A DNA stretch of 64,000 bases. Source: Bradyrhizobium quebecense. GTDB taxonomy: Bacteria; Pseudomonadota; Alphaproteobacteria; Rhizobiales; Xanthobacteraceae. The position numbers and the translations under genes are program-made. The first letter of the stretch is position 1, and the number at the start of each line of letters is the position of its first letter. Under the pieces are notes generated by a model. It was not told where the DNA came from, did not search any database, and was given only the letters and a program-made list of their open reading frames with translations. Positions 35,988 through 46,079 of the stretch are shown one piece after another. The DNA lies in assembly GCF_013373795.3 (NCBI RefSeq), contig NZ_CP088022.1, positions 4,464,001 through 4,528,000 on the forward strand. Direction: 5' to 3'.

Positions 35988-37337
35988 ATGCCGCTTCGCA
36001 ACGATTTCGATCAACTTGTTGACGTCAAGGGTGGCTTCATCAGCCGCGAGATCTTCGTGGACGCCGACATCTACCGGCAGGAACTCGACAAGGTCTTCAC
36101 GCGCGCCTGGCTGCTGGTCGGGCACGAAAGCCTCGTGCCCAATCCCGGCGACTTCTACACCTCGCGGATGGGCGAGGAATCCGTCATCCTCTGCCGCGAC
36201 AAGAAGGGCGAGATCCACGTCTTCCTGAATTCGTGCCGGCACCGCGGCATGAAGGTGTGCCGCTACGAGCAGGGCAACACCTCGCTGTTCACCTGCCCGT
36301 ATCACAGCTGGACCTACACCACAGACGGCAAGCTGCAGGGTGTTCCGCTGCACCGGACGCTCTATGACGGCGTGCTCGACCGCGAGGCCAACTCGCTGGT
36401 CTCGGTGGCGAAGCTCTGCAACTACAAGGGCTCGATCTGGGCGACCTGGGACAAGGATGCGCCCGACTTCATCACCTATCTCGGCGATGCCAGGATCCAC
36501 CTCGACCAGGCGCTCGACTGCCGCGACGGCCGCGAGGGCGGCTCCGAGGTGATCGGCGTCCACAAATGGGTATTCCCGGCCAATTGGAAATTCGCCGCCG
36601 AGAATTTCCTCGGCGACACCTATCACAATCCGAGCCACCGCTCGGTCGATCTGATCGGCATCGGGCCGAGCGCCGCGGCCGGCAAGAAGGGCCGCCGCGA
36701 CGACGAACTGGAGAAGGCACAGCACGTCTGGATCAGTTTTCCGGGAGGCCACGGCGTACACAGCGCGATCCAGCCGGAGGCCAACGAATATATCGAGTCC
36801 TTCCTCGACAACCCGATCCTCGAACAATACTTCCGGCACTGCTTCGAGGAGCGCAAGCGGCGGCTCGGCGAAGGCGCGCGGCTGCTGCCCTTCGTCGGCA
36901 CGATCTTCCCCAACACCTCCTATCACGGTCGCCAGCCGCGCGGACTTTGCGCCTGGCATCCGCACAGCCCGACCTCGACCGAAGGCTGGCGCTTCTTCCT
37001 GGTCGACAAGGACGCGCCACAGGAAGCCAAGGACTATCTGCGCCACTACTACATGCGCTACTCCGGCCCGGCCGGCATGACCGAGCAGGACGACATGGAG
37101 AACTGGCTCTATGCGACCGCCGCGAGCACCGGCACGGTCGCGCGGCGCTATCCCTTCAACTATCAGCAGTCGATGGGCGCCTACGTCACCGATCATCCGC
37201 TCGGCGGCGATGTCTCCACGCAAGTCACCGAGCAGATCGCGCGCGGCTTCTACCGCCGCTGGACCACCTACATGCAGGGCGGCGACTGGCACGAGTTGCT
37301 TGGATCCCCCGCGGGCAGCCGGGAGGCCGCAGAATGA
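35988..37337 (+). CDS. Rieske aromatic-ring-hydroxylating dioxygenase, alpha subunit
   Basis: A 449-residue oxygenase alpha subunit. The Rieske [2Fe-2S] site is Cys83-x-His85 and Cys103-x2-His106. The mononuclear iron region reads AENFLGDTYHNPSH, with His213 and His217 spaced by three rather than the usual four or more residues, and a later Asp in DDMENWLYATA. ATG 35988 follows AAGGAGGAG. The beta subunit is at 38171, with an SDR gene between. No ferredoxin or reductase gene is nearby. The aromatic substrate is unknown; relatives act on benzoate, salicylate, cumate and phenylpropionate. Confidence 0.9.
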   Translation: MPLRNDFDQLVDVKGGFISREIFVDADIYRQELDKVFTRAWLLVGHESLVPNPGDFYTSRMGEESVILCRDKKGEIHVFLNSCRHRGMKVCRYEQGNTSLFTCPYHSWTYTTDGKLQGVPLHRTLYDGVLDREANSLVSVAKLCNYKGSIWATWDKDAPDFITYLGDARIHLDQALDCRDGREGGSEVIGVHKWVFPANWKFAAENFLGDTYHNPSHRSVDLIGIGPSAAAGKKGRRDDELEKAQHVWISFPGGHGVHSAIQPEANEYIESFLDNPILEQYFRHCFEERKRRLGEGARLLPFVGTIFPNTSYHGRQPRGLCAWHPHSPTSTEGWRFFLVDKDAPQEAKDYLRHYYMRYSGPAGMTEQDDMENWLYATAASTGTVARRYPFNYQQSMGAYVTDHPLGGDVSTQVTEQIARGFYRRWTTYMQGGDWHELLGSPAGSREAAE

Positions 37338-38140
37338 CCGCGCCCCGAAAAACCGTCCTCGTCAGCGGGGGCACCTTCGGCATCGGCCGCGCGATCACCC
37401 TCGGCCTCGCCCGCCGCGGCCATGCGGTGGTGGCGTTCGGCCTCGAGGCGCCACAGGTCTCGAGCACCGCACAGAACGCCATTCCGGCCCTGCGCCAAGA
37501 GCTCGATCGCGAAGGCCTCTCTGCCGAATTGATGGAAGCCGATGTGTCGCAATCGGGCGATGTCGGCAGAGTGGTCGCACAGGCCATGGCGCGGTTCGGC
37601 CGCATCGACGGCGTCGTCAACAACGCCGCGATCGGTCCGCTCGGCACCGTGCTCGACACCGACGAGGCGCTGTTCGATCGCATTATCGCCGTCAATCTGA
37701 AGGGACCGTATCTCACCAGTCGCGCGGCAATCCCCCACATGATCGCGCAGGGCGGCGGCTCGATCGTCAACATCGGATCCGGCGCCGGCTGGGGCAAGCC
37801 GAACATGGCGGTCTACAGCGCGAGCAAGGGCGGCGTTGTCGCGTTGAGCGCGGCGATGGCCTACGACTTCTTCCACCAGCGCATCCGCGTCAACACCGTG
37901 ATCCCCGGTGGCGGCGGCATCGTCAGCGGCATGAGCCTTGGCCGGGTCGGCGGCGACGCCGCGCGCTTCGGCAAGGGCGCGCCCGGCACCGCCGCGGGCC
38001 GTGTCGCTAGCGGCGACGACATCGCCAATGTCGTGGCCTTCCTGCTGTCGCCGGAAGCCGAAACGCTGTCCGGCACCGTGATCGACGTCGGCTGCTTCGC
38101 GCAACAAGGCGGACCGATTCCGCCCGCTCCGGCAACCTGA
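37334..38140 (+). CDS. Short-chain dehydrogenase (probable cis-diol dehydrogenase)
   Basis: A 268-residue classical SDR: cofactor motif VLVSGGTFGIGRAITLGLA, NNAAIGPLG block, and the catalytic Ser-Tyr-Lys GSGAGWGKPNMAVYSASKGG. The start codon is ATG 37334, whose ATGA overlaps the alpha subunit stop by 4 bases; a longer frame upstream is a shadow of the dioxygenase. In clusters of this sort the SDR oxidises the cis-dihydrodiol made by the dioxygenase to the catechol. That role is inferred. Confidence 0.88.
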   Translation: MTAPRKTVLVSGGTFGIGRAITLGLARRGHAVVAFGLEAPQVSSTAQNAIPALRQELDREGLSAELMEADVSQSGDVGRVVAQAMARFGRIDGVVNNAAIGPLGTVLDTDEALFDRIIAVNLKGPYLTSRAAIPHMIAQGGGSIVNIGSGAGWGKPNMAVYSASKGGVVALSAAMAYDFFHQRIRVNTVIPGGGGIVSGMSLGRVGGDAARFGKGAPGTAAGRVASGDDIANVVAFLLSPEAETLSGTVIDVGCFAQQGGPIPPAPAT

Positions 38141-38170
38141 CAACCCGCGATCCCTGAAGAGGAGATACCG

Positions 38171-38764
38171 ATGACGACGAGTGTTCAGGATCACGACAAG
38201 CAAGCGCACCTTGCCGGCGCCGCGATCGAACGATCGGCGGCCTATTACCGCCTGAAGGCCGATGTCGAGGATTTCTACTACCACGAGGCCGACCTGCTCG
38301 ATGACCGGCGCTTCCGCGACTGGCTTGAGCTGCTCGCCGAGGACGTCAGCTACTTCATGCCGATCCGGCGCAATGTGAAGTTCGGCCAGCAGGCCACACG
38401 CGAAAACACCAAACGCGGCGAAGGCATCAGCTGGTTCGACGAGGACAAATGGACGTTGACCAAACGGGTCGAACAGATCCTGACCGGCGTGCATTACGCG
38501 GAAGAGCCGCTGTCGCGGATCACGCACATGGTCAGCAACGTGCAGATCAAGGGCGCGCGGCCGGATATCGGCGCGGCGCGCGAGCTCGATGTCACCAGCC
38601 GCTTCCTCGTCTATCAGAACCGCGTCGAGTACGAGACCTACATCTTCGTCGGCCGCCGCAACGACACGCTGCGCCTGACCGACAACGGCTGGAAGATCGC
38701 GAGGCGCGAGATATTGCTTGAACAGAATATCCTGCTGGCCAAAAATCTCACCACGTTCTTCTGA
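38171..38764 (+). CDS. Aromatic-ring-hydroxylating dioxygenase, beta subunit
   Basis: A 197-residue SnoaL-like beta subunit with the family pattern: the N-terminal FYYHEADLLDDRRFRDWLELLAEDVSYFMPIR block, the conserved RITHMVSNVQI segment, and the C-terminal KIARREILLEQNILL. Length fits the 3-phenylpropionate/cinnamic and biphenyl dioxygenase beta type. It assembles with the alpha subunit at 35988 into the catalytic hexamer. Confidence 0.92.
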   Translation: MTTSVQDHDKQAHLAGAAIERSAAYYRLKADVEDFYYHEADLLDDRRFRDWLELLAEDVSYFMPIRRNVKFGQQATRENTKRGEGISWFDEDKWTLTKRVEQILTGVHYAEEPLSRITHMVSNVQIKGARPDIGAARELDVTSRFLVYQNRVEYETYIFVGRRNDTLRLTDNGWKIARREILLEQNILLAKNLTTFF

Positions 38765-38791
38765 GCGTGGCCTAGGGTAGCAGGGGTAGCG

Positions 38792-38986
38792 ATGATTGAC
38801 GTGACGGCGATCAAGGTGGGGACGCGGCTCAAACTGGAGGCGGGCGTCGTCGCCGAGGTGGTGGAGAACATGGACGACGGCCAGTGGCTGCAGGTGCGCT
38901 ATCTGGAGTCCCCTGCCCGTCCGGGCGATGTCGGCACGGTGGAGCTTTGCCATGCCCAGGACGTCGTCGAGGTTCTCAGCGACTAG
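38792..38986 (+). CDS. Small unknown protein of the dioxygenase cluster
   Basis: A 64-residue, mostly beta-strand protein that begins IDVTAIKVGTRLKLEAGVVAEV and ends with VELCHAQDVVEVLSD. It resembles no family I can name. Its position between the dioxygenase beta subunit and another unknown gene, on the same strand with short gaps, suggests a part of the operon. AGGGGTAGCG lies before the start. Confidence 0.6.
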   Translation: MIDVTAIKVGTRLKLEAGVVAEVVENMDDGQWLQVRYLESPARPGDVGTVELCHAQDVVEVLSD

Positions 38987-39009
38987 TTCCAGCCAACGGA
39001 CCATCGATC

Positions 39010-39405
39010 ATGCTGCGATTTGAATACATGCCGAGCGATTTCCATCCGCTTTTTCTGTTCCTCGGCGAGGCCGCCGATCTTGCCGCGCTGGCAAGGCTGT
39101 TGCGGCGCTTTGCCGAGAACCCGCAGGCCGTTGCCGTGGCGGAGCGTATTCCCGGCGCGGTCTCGCGCAACGAGCTGGTGCTGGCGCCCGCCGACGAGGA
39201 ATTCGGCATGCGCGATCTCGGCGGACGGTTTGCCTGGAAGCTGACGGATTGGCAGGCGGAGCGGATCGCCGAGCGCATCGAACTCCTGACGCCTGAGGAT
39301 AACAAGTCCGGCTCGGAGTTCGTCGAGATCGGCAGCGAGGGCGAAATCCCGGTCAAGGTCTCGCGCGGCGAGTTCACCGATGACTTCCTTGTCACGCGCA
39401 GATAG
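39010..39405 (+). CDS. Unknown protein of the dioxygenase cluster
   Basis: A 131-residue acidic protein (MLRFEYMPSDFHPLFLFLG ... EFTDDFLVTRR). It has an amphipathic helix with repeated Ala/Leu (EAADLAALARLLRRFAEN) and then a mixed region. I do not recognise the family. It is bounded by the 64-residue protein and the FAD monooxygenase (6-base gap), so operon membership is likely. Both small proteins may be assembly or regulatory factors; this is a guess. Confidence 0.65.
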   Translation: MLRFEYMPSDFHPLFLFLGEAADLAALARLLRRFAENPQAVAVAERIPGAVSRNELVLAPADEEFGMRDLGGRFAWKLTDWQAERIAERIELLTPEDNKSGSEFVEIGSEGEIPVKVSRGEFTDDFLVTRR

Positions 39406-39411
39406 CGGCGG

Positions 39412-40620
39412 ATGGATCGCGTGAGCGCAAACCGCAGGCCAAAAGTCCTGATTGCCGGCGCCGGGATCGGTGGCCTCGTCGCGGGGCTGTCGCTGCTGCA
39501 ACGGGGGATCGAAGTTGAGATCTTCGAACAGGCATCGGAGCTGCGCGAGCTCGGCGCCGGCGTCCAGCTCAGCGCCAACGGCACAAGGGTCCTGATTGCG
39601 CTCGGCCTCGAGCGACAAATGCAGGCGATCGCTTGCGAGCCCTCGGGCAAGGAGATCCGGCTGTTCAGCACCGGGCGGACCTGGAAGCTGTTCGACCTCG
39701 GCGCCTCTTCGCGGGCAATCTATGGCGCGCCCTACTGGATGGTGCATCGTGGCGACTGTCACCGCCTGCTGGTCGACGCATTCAGTGCACGGGCACCGGG
39801 ACGCCTGCATCTCAACAGCCGCTGCGCGGGCTTTGAGGAGGATGATAACGGCATCTGGCTGCATCTCGCCAATGGCGAGCGACGGCGCGGCGACGTCGTG
39901 ATCGGGGCCGACGGCGTGCACTCCGAAATTCGCCGGCAGATCGGTGGCGACACAAAGCCATTCTTCTCAGGTGTGGCCGCCTGGCGCGGCCTGGTCCCGA
40001 TGCAGCGGCTACCGGCGAGCCTCAGGCGCGACGTCGGCACCAACTGGGTCGGTCCCGGCGGCCATGTCATCACCTATCCGGTTCGCCGCGGCGAGTTGTT
40101 GAACTTCGTCGGCATCTTCGAGGGCGAGAGCTGGTCGGTCGAATCGTGGACCGAACGCGGCACGCGGGAGGCCTGCGGCGCTGCTTTTGCCGGATGGAAT
40201 CCGGATATCCACACCATCATCGACAACCTCGATATTCCCTACAAATGGGCATTGCTTGGCCGCGATCCGCTCGGTCGCTTCGCCGTGGGGCGGGCCTGCG
40301 TGCTCGGCGACGCCGCGCATCCGACACTGCCGTTCCTGGCCCAAGGGGCCAACATGGCGATCGAGGACGGCATGGTGCTGGCACGCTGCCTCGAATGCTT
40401 CCCGCCCGAAGAGGCGCTGCAGCGCTATCAGGCCGCGCGGCTGACGCGGACGAATATGATCGTGATGAAGTCCGCCGAGAATGCCAGGCGCTTCCACAAT
40501 CCGGCGCTAGCCGACGCCGAAGGCGCCGACGCCTATGTCTCGCGCGAATGGCAACCGGACCGGGTGCGCGAGCGCTATGATTGGCTGTTCACCTACGACG
40601 CCTTGAACGTGCCGGTCTGA
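39412..40620 (+). CDS. FAD-dependent monooxygenase, salicylate-hydroxylase type
   Basis: A 402-residue flavoprotein monooxygenase with the PHBH fold: [17 protein letters not shown] (FAD), the DG motif GADGVHSEI, and the [22 protein letters not shown] motif. It hydroxylates aromatic acids such as salicylate or 3-hydroxybenzoate in relatives. Its place at the end of the dioxygenase cluster suggests a second ring-hydroxylation step of the pathway. The start codon ATG 39412 has weak GGCGG upstream. Confidence 0.88.
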   Translation: MDRVSANRRPKVLIAGAGIGGLVAGLSLLQRGIEVEIFEQASELRELGAGVQLSANGTRVLIALGLERQMQAIACEPSGKEIRLFSTGRTWKLFDLGASSRAIYGAPYWMVHRGDCHRLLVDAFSARAPGRLHLNSRCAGFEEDDNGIWLHLANGERRRGDVVIGADGVHSEIRRQIGGDTKPFFSGVAAWRGLVPMQRLPASLRRDVGTNWVGPGGHVITYPVRRGELLNFVGIFEGESWSVESWTERGTREACGAAFAGWNPDIHTIIDNLDIPYKWALLGRDPLGRFAVGRACVLGDAAHPTLPFLAQGANMAIEDGMVLARCLECFPPEEALQRYQAARLTRTNMIVMKSAENARRFHNPALADAEGADAYVSREWQPDRVRERYDWLFTYDALNVPV

Positions 40621-40653
40621 CGGCAGGCATTCGAGCTGCCTGGTGTTCCCACA

Positions 40654-40923
40654 TCAGTGGGCACGATGCCGTCCGCGGTGCGCCCGGCGCTTCGGAGGTA
40701 GCGGCGGCGTAAAGAAGGGATTCTCCGAGCACATCGCCCCCCGGCCCGACGCCGACGCCTGGCACTGCGGGATCGAGGTGAAGCTGCAATCGATGTAGCT
40801 TCCGCCGTACTTGCCCTGAAAGACGTGCATGCACACCGGATAGTTCGGATCGTAGGCCTGCCCGGCGGCAGGTCCGGCCAGGGCGACCGCAGCTGCGGCG
40901 ATCGCGAACAGTTTCAGGCGCAT
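40654..40923 (-). CDS. DUF3551 small secreted protein, copy 1
   Basis: An 89-residue protein with a signal peptide (MRLKLFAIAAAAVALAGPAAG) and the DUF3551 pattern YPVCMHVFQGKYGGSYIDC ... PQCQASASG ... C..NPF with four conserved Cys, which probably form disulfides in the periplasm. Start ATG 40923 has AAGGAGAGACGG upstream. A paralogue follows the same direction at 41001. The family is common in Bradyrhizobium and its role is unknown. Confidence 0.85.
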   Translation of the reverse strand: MRLKLFAIAAAAVALAGPAAGQAYDPNYPVCMHVFQGKYGGSYIDCSFTSIPQCQASASGRGAMCSENPFFTPPLPPKRRAHRGRHRAH

Positions 40924-41000
40924 CCGTCTCTCCTTGTCGCTCGGAAGGTTTCCCAACAACAACCGGAGTTATTCAACTGCGCCAGCGACGCGACGGCGCG

Positions 41001-41273
41001 CTAGTTGACAGGCTGACGCGGTCGCTGACCCCGCTCCCTGGTCGGCTTTTTTGGACCTTTGTAGAAGGGATTGACCGAGCATGTCGCCGATCGTCCCGAG
41101 GCCGTTGCCTGGCATTGCGGAAGCGACGTGAAGCTGCAATCGATGTACTCCGGCGTCAGCCTGCCGCCATAGACTTCCATGCAGACCGGATAATTCGGAT
41201 CGTACATTTGCGCGGCGGCGGGCCCGGCGATGCCAACGCCGATGGCGGCGATGATGGTGAATTTCAAGCGCAT
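41001..41273 (-). CDS. DUF3551 small secreted protein, copy 2
   Basis: A 90-residue paralogue of the protein at 40654, with signal peptide MRLKFTIIAAIGVGIAGPAAA and the same Cys pattern (YPVCMEVYGG, EYIDCSF, PQCQATASG, CSVNPFYKG). The tails are different: proline/lysine-rich here, histidine-rich there. It has a GAGGAG ribosome site. The two probably arose by tandem duplication. Confidence 0.86.
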   Translation of the reverse strand: MRLKFTIIAAIGVGIAGPAAAQMYDPNYPVCMEVYGGRLTPEYIDCSFTSLPQCQATASGRSATCSVNPFYKGPKKPTRERGQRPRQPVN

Positions 41274-41314
41274 CGAATTCTCCTCAAGCTCGCTCCGGAA
41301 CGCGGGGCGCGCGG

Positions 41315-41986
41315 CTATCGCTGCTCGCCGGCCGGCTTGCCGTCGTCCTCACCAAGACAACGGATCATGAAGGCCGTGGTGTCCCGCGGAAGAACCTGCG
41401 CGGCCCGCGCCTTGAGGCGGCATTCGAGCTGTGCGATCTGGCGTGCCCGTTGCCGTTCCGACGGCAGCGTCGATTGCCGCAGCCGGCGCAAGGTCATCGG
41501 CGAGCCATCCGACTCGAAGCTCAACTCGTACCGCTTGCCGTTCTGGTCGGTGGCGGCGCAGGTGATGGTCGACACCTGCCGCGTGATGAAGCTTCCGACC
41601 TGGCGGCAGGAGCCTGTCGACATCTCGACCAGCGGCACCGGCAGACCATCGACACGCGGACGGTCGCTCGACTTCAGCAACATGCGGTCGACCGCGAGCT
41701 CGAACAGATTATCCTGGGTGCGCTCGGTGCTCTCGCCGGAGAACGAGACGATATGGCTCTTGTCGGCGGGATCGTCGAGCACCACGGTGAATTCGGAACG
41801 GCCGCGCAGGGTGTGGAAGTAGGCCACCGCCTTGCAGGTATAGCTGCCGCCGGCGACCGTGACATTGCGGCAGGTGCCGGACATCAACGCATACAGGTCG
41901 ACGTCGTAGACCGGGCCGGCGGCAACGGCGAGCGCAGGCCAGCACACGATAGCAATCGCAATCAATTGAGCGAAACGGGAGATCAT
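41315..41986 (-). CDS. Unknown exported protein
   Basis: A 223-residue protein with a signal peptide (MISRFAQLIAIAIVCWPALAVAAG). The mature part has a Cys in GTCRNVTVAGGSYTC, then regions FTVVLDDPADKS and CAATDQNGKRYELSFES, giving four or five cysteines that could form disulfides. No family is recognised. It lies 41 bases upstream of the DUF3551 gene pair on the same strand, so it may belong to the same unit. Confidence 0.7.
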   Translation of the reverse strand: MISRFAQLIAIAIVCWPALAVAAGPVYDVDLYALMSGTCRNVTVAGGSYTCKAVAYFHTLRGRSEFTVVLDDPADKSHIVSFSGESTERTQDNLFELAVDRMLLKSSDRPRVDGLPVPLVEMSTGSCRQVGSFITRQVSTITCAATDQNGKRYELSFESDGSPMTLRRLRQSTLPSERQRARQIAQLECRLKARAAQVLPRDTTAFMIRCLGEDDGKPAGEQR

Positions 41987-42149
41987 GCTGGAACGATCGA
42001 GAACACGGTCGATGGAGAGGTCCATGGCGCAAGGTCGCCGATTTCCACGGACTGTGCAACGATGAAGCAGGCCGAAATGTGGACGTCCCGCAAACGACCG
42101 GGGAATGCAGGCGAGCCGTGCTGAAAGGCCGCGCCGCTGGTACCGTGCG

Positions 42150-42986
42150 TCAGATTTGCGGGCCGGACAGGGTGACCTCGCGCTCGGCGCGGAAGACGTT
42201 GCTGTAGAGGTTCGCGATCCACTGACGGCCGCTTGCCGTCATGTTCAGGCAGTTGATGGCGCCCTGGATGTGCGGCGCGACCATATTCCAGTAGAATTGC
42301 GGATAGCGGTCGACGATATCGGCCGGCGATTCATAGCCGAGCTGGCGGTTGATGCCGACTTCCTCGAACTCGTGATAGAGCGCGTTGGCTTTCCTGATGT
42401 AGTTGGGATCGCCGAGCTGTCCGATGAAATCGGCGGCCCGGACGATCGCCGCCTCGTCGTCATATTGCAGGCCTTCGGGTGCCGGAAACCGCGTGCCTTC
42501 GATGTTGCGCGCGACACGTTCGCGATCGAGCGGGAGGACGGCCTCGAGCCTGTCGAGCACATAGAGCTTCGAGCGGTCGACGTGATACGGCATCAGGCCG
42601 GCATCCGACGAGCCGCGCGGCAGCACGACCTTCTTGCCGGAGGCATCGATGACATAACCATCCGGTCCGTCGCCCTTCAGCAGGCCGCGCACATAGCCGA
42701 TGTCGTGCGTCAGGCAGGCGATGATCGTATGGGTGTAATCCTCCGCGGTGACATGGGTGTGCAGCGCGCGACCGCGGATGATGTCGTGCCCGGCCAGCGT
42801 GACCAGCATGGTGTGCTCGACATTGTGGTAGAGCGCATCGCTGTTGCCGATGCATTCAAGCGCAATGCGGGCTGCGGCCGGCAGGAGTTCGCCGAAGCGC
42901 GCCTGCGAGGCCCCAAAGGTGCGGCTAACGTGCGTGGAGAGAAACTTCTCCAAAGCACCTGCCGCCAACTCAGGTAACGTCATCAT
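42150..42986 (-). CDS. HD-domain metal-dependent phosphohydrolase-like protein
   Basis: A 278-residue protein with the HD signature: His in DALYHNVEHTMLVTLAG and the HD pair in CLTHDIGYVRGLL, with an Asp further on. Bacterial HD proteins of this type include phosphodiesterases; the substrate cannot be told. The start is ambiguous: ATG 42986 or 42983 (MMTLPELA), and the frame opens to 43061. The gene is divergent from the small protein at 43212. Confidence 0.8.
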   Translation of the reverse strand: MMTLPELAAGALEKFLSTHVSRTFGASQARFGELLPAAARIALECIGNSDALYHNVEHTMLVTLAGHDIIRGRALHTHVTAEDYTHTIIACLTHDIGYVRGLLKGDGPDGYVIDASGKKVVLPRGSSDAGLMPYHVDRSKLYVLDRLEAVLPLDRERVARNIEGTRFPAPEGLQYDDEAAIVRAADFIGQLGDPNYIRKANALYHEFEEVGINRQLGYESPADIVDRYPQFYWNMVAPHIQGAINCLNMTASGRQWIANLYSNVFRAEREVTLSGPQI

Positions 42987-43211
42987 CGATGCAGCCCCGA
43001 CCGCGCAACGTTCCTCGCTCGCCCCGATCTCACGTCGTAGTTGGGCAGAACTATAGCGCATCTGCGGGCGTGCGGCTACGCGCCGGCGAGCGCGTCATTC
43101 GTTCCGCCGTACTTTCCCGGTCTTGCCGGCTGCGGCACCAAAACCGCTGATAATGGCATGAACCGTGCATGATTCGGTTCAGCCGGGTTAATCTTACGGA
43201 TAAAGACCATC

Positions 43212-43427
43212 ATGCTTGTTACGCTCGTCGCCATCCTTTGCAATGCCCAGCTCTGCATGGAAAAGGTCGTCACCAACAGCGACCAATCCGGCATCACCAT
43301 GGGCGCCTGCGCTGTGAGTGCCCAGATCGGCATCGCCGACTGGCTCGCCAAGGGGCCGTATCACGATTGGCGGTTGCAGAGCTATAAGTGCATCATGGGC
43401 AAATACGTACCCAAGAACGAAGTGTGA
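43212..43427 (+). CDS. Small unknown protein
   Basis: A 71-residue protein with an apolar start (MLVTLVAILCNAQLCMEKVV) and four cysteines in total, in MLVTLVAILCNAQLC, MGACAVSAQIG and YKCIMGKY, hinting at an exported disulfide protein. No family is known to me. The region after it (43430-43595) shows nothing clear. Confidence 0.6.
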   Translation: MLVTLVAILCNAQLCMEKVVTNSDQSGITMGACAVSAQIGIADWLAKGPYHDWRLQSYKCIMGKYVPKNEV

Positions 43428-43595
43428 TGTGTGCTCACAGCCCCCGAAAGGGCTGACCCGCTTCGCGCGCCCGACTGGAACAGCCTGCGAAACCGCGTGA
43501 TGCAGGCGCGTGCACCTCGAGTCAAAGTCCATTTTATGGGCTATCACTGTCGTTCACGATGGTGAGACGTGAGGTCGCCCAGGAATGGCCCGAGA

Positions 43596-44380
<785 letters not shown>

Positions 44381-44384
<4 letters not shown>

Positions 44385-45931
44385 GCGATCCACGCTGGAG
44401 CGAGGCGCTTGCGCATCTGCCCGACTATCTCGGCAACCATGTCCGGGTCAGCGTCGCCGCGCTGGCGCTCGGACTTCTGATCAGCCTGCCGCTTGCGCTC
44501 ATCGCGCGCAACCGGCCGGTGCTGCGCGGCACGTTGCTCGGGCTTGCCAGCATCGTGCAGACGGTGCCCGGGCTCGCTTTGCTCGCGCTGTTCTATCCGT
44601 TGTTGCTGGCGCTCACGGCGCTGACCGCGGCGTGGCTCGGCTTCAGCTTCTCCGCCTTCGGCTTCCTGCCGGCGGTGCTGGCGCTCGCGCTCTATTCGAT
44701 GCTGCCGGTGTTGCGCAACACCATCACCGGCCTCTCCGGCGTCGATCCGGCGGTGCTGGAGGCTGCCCAGGGCGTCGGCATGACGCCGCGGCAATCGCTC
44801 ACCATGGTCGAGCTGCCGCTGGCGATGCCGGTGATGATGGCGGGGATCCGCACCGCCGCGGTGTGGGTGATCGGCACCGCGACGCTGTCGACGCCGATCG
44901 GCCAGACCAGCCTCGGCAACTACATCTTCGCGGGGCTGCAGACCCAGAACTGGGTGTTCGTGCTGTTCGGCTGCTTCGCCGCCACCGTGCTCGCACTGGT
45001 CGTCGACCAATTGCTGGCGCTGATCGAGAATGGCCTGCGCAATCGCAGCCGTATCCGGACCGCACTCGGCGGGCTCGGCATCGCCGCCCTGATCGCGGCG
45101 ACGCTGGTGCCCGCGATCGCGCGGCCGCAGGCGCGCTACGTCGTCGGCGCCAAGACGTTCACCGAGCAATATGTGTTGTCGGCGCTGATGGCACAACGGC
45201 TGCAAGCGGCCGGGCTGCCGACGACGACCCGCGCCGGCCTCGGCTCCAACGTGATCTTTGATGCGCTCGCGGCCGGCGATATCGACGTCTATGTCGACTA
45301 TTCCGGCACGCTGTGGGCGAACCAGTTCCACCACACCGACATCAGGCCCCGCGCCGAGCTGCTGGGCGAACTGAAGACGACGCTGGCCAGGCAGGACATC
45401 ACGCTGTTCGGCGAGCTCGGCTTCGAGAACGCCTATGCGCTGGTGATGCCGAAGAAGCGCGCCGATCAGCTCGGCATCCATTCGATCGCCGACCTCGCGT
45501 CGCACGCCGCGACGATGTCGATCGCCGGCGACTATGAATTCTTCTCGCGGCCGGAATGGGCCGGCATCCAGAAGGCGTATGGGCTGACGTTCCGCGCCCA
45601 GCGCCAGATGCAGCCGGACTTCATGTATGCCGCGGTTGCCTCCGGCGAGGTCGACGTCATCGCGGGCTACACCAGCGACGGGCTGATCGCGAAATACGAC
45701 CTGGTTGCGCTCGCGGACGATAGGCACGCGATCCCGCCCTATGACGCGATCGTGCTGCTGTCGCCAAAGCGGCGCGACGACGAGACTCTCAAAGCGGCGC
45801 TGCGGCCGCTGCTCGGCAAGATCGGCATCGCCGCGATGCGCGAGGCCAACCTGCGCGCGTCGGGCAACGACGCATCATCGTCGCCCGACGCCGTGGCGCG
45901 CTGGTTGTGGGAGAAGATCGGGCCGAAATAA
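44381..45931 (+). CDS. Glycine-betaine/choline ABC transporter, fused permease and binding protein
   Basis: A 516-residue fusion. The first about 250 residues are a permease with six segments and the loop TALSTPIGQTSLGNYIFAG-like block. The rest is an OpuCC/ProX-type binding domain, starting RYVVGAKTFTEQYVLSALM and continuing with GSNVIFDALAAGDIDVYVDYSGT. In this architecture the binding domain is tethered to the outer face of the inner membrane. It follows its ATPase with a 4-base overlap. Confidence 0.93.
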
Positions 45932-45936
45932 CCCCA

Positions 45937-46056
45937 TCGTCATTGCGAGGAGCTCGCGACAAAATTGCAAAGCAATTTTGCGCTGAAGCGACGAAGCAAT
46001 CCATCGTCCCGCGCATGCCGATGGATGGATGGATTGCTTCGCTCCGCTCGCAATAA
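45937..46056. repeat. Palindromic intergenic repeat, family B, copy 2
   Basis: A longer version of the family B element at 22749. It shares cattgcgag..., gaagcaatccat and gattgcttcg...ctcgcaat, with an inner palindrome aaaattgcaaagcaatttt. It sits between the convergent betaine transporter and sulfatase-fold gene, so it may work as a terminator for both. Confidence 0.8.
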
Positions 46057-46079
46057 CGGCGGGGGACGCATGTTGCGTC

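Noticed and set aside
36566..37333. A 524-codon reading continuing upstream of the SDR gene
   Set aside because: The first half is out of frame within the dioxygenase alpha gene and is Arg-rich nonsense. The SDR starts at ATG 37334 with a 4-base overlap.
42150..43061. Longer start of the HD protein at 43061
   Set aside because: The first 25 residues are not supported by a ribosome site, and the MMTLPELA start looks better; the choice remains open.
45313..45537. Small frame within the permease/binding-protein fusion
   Set aside because: It reads the fused gene out of frame and is Arg-rich.
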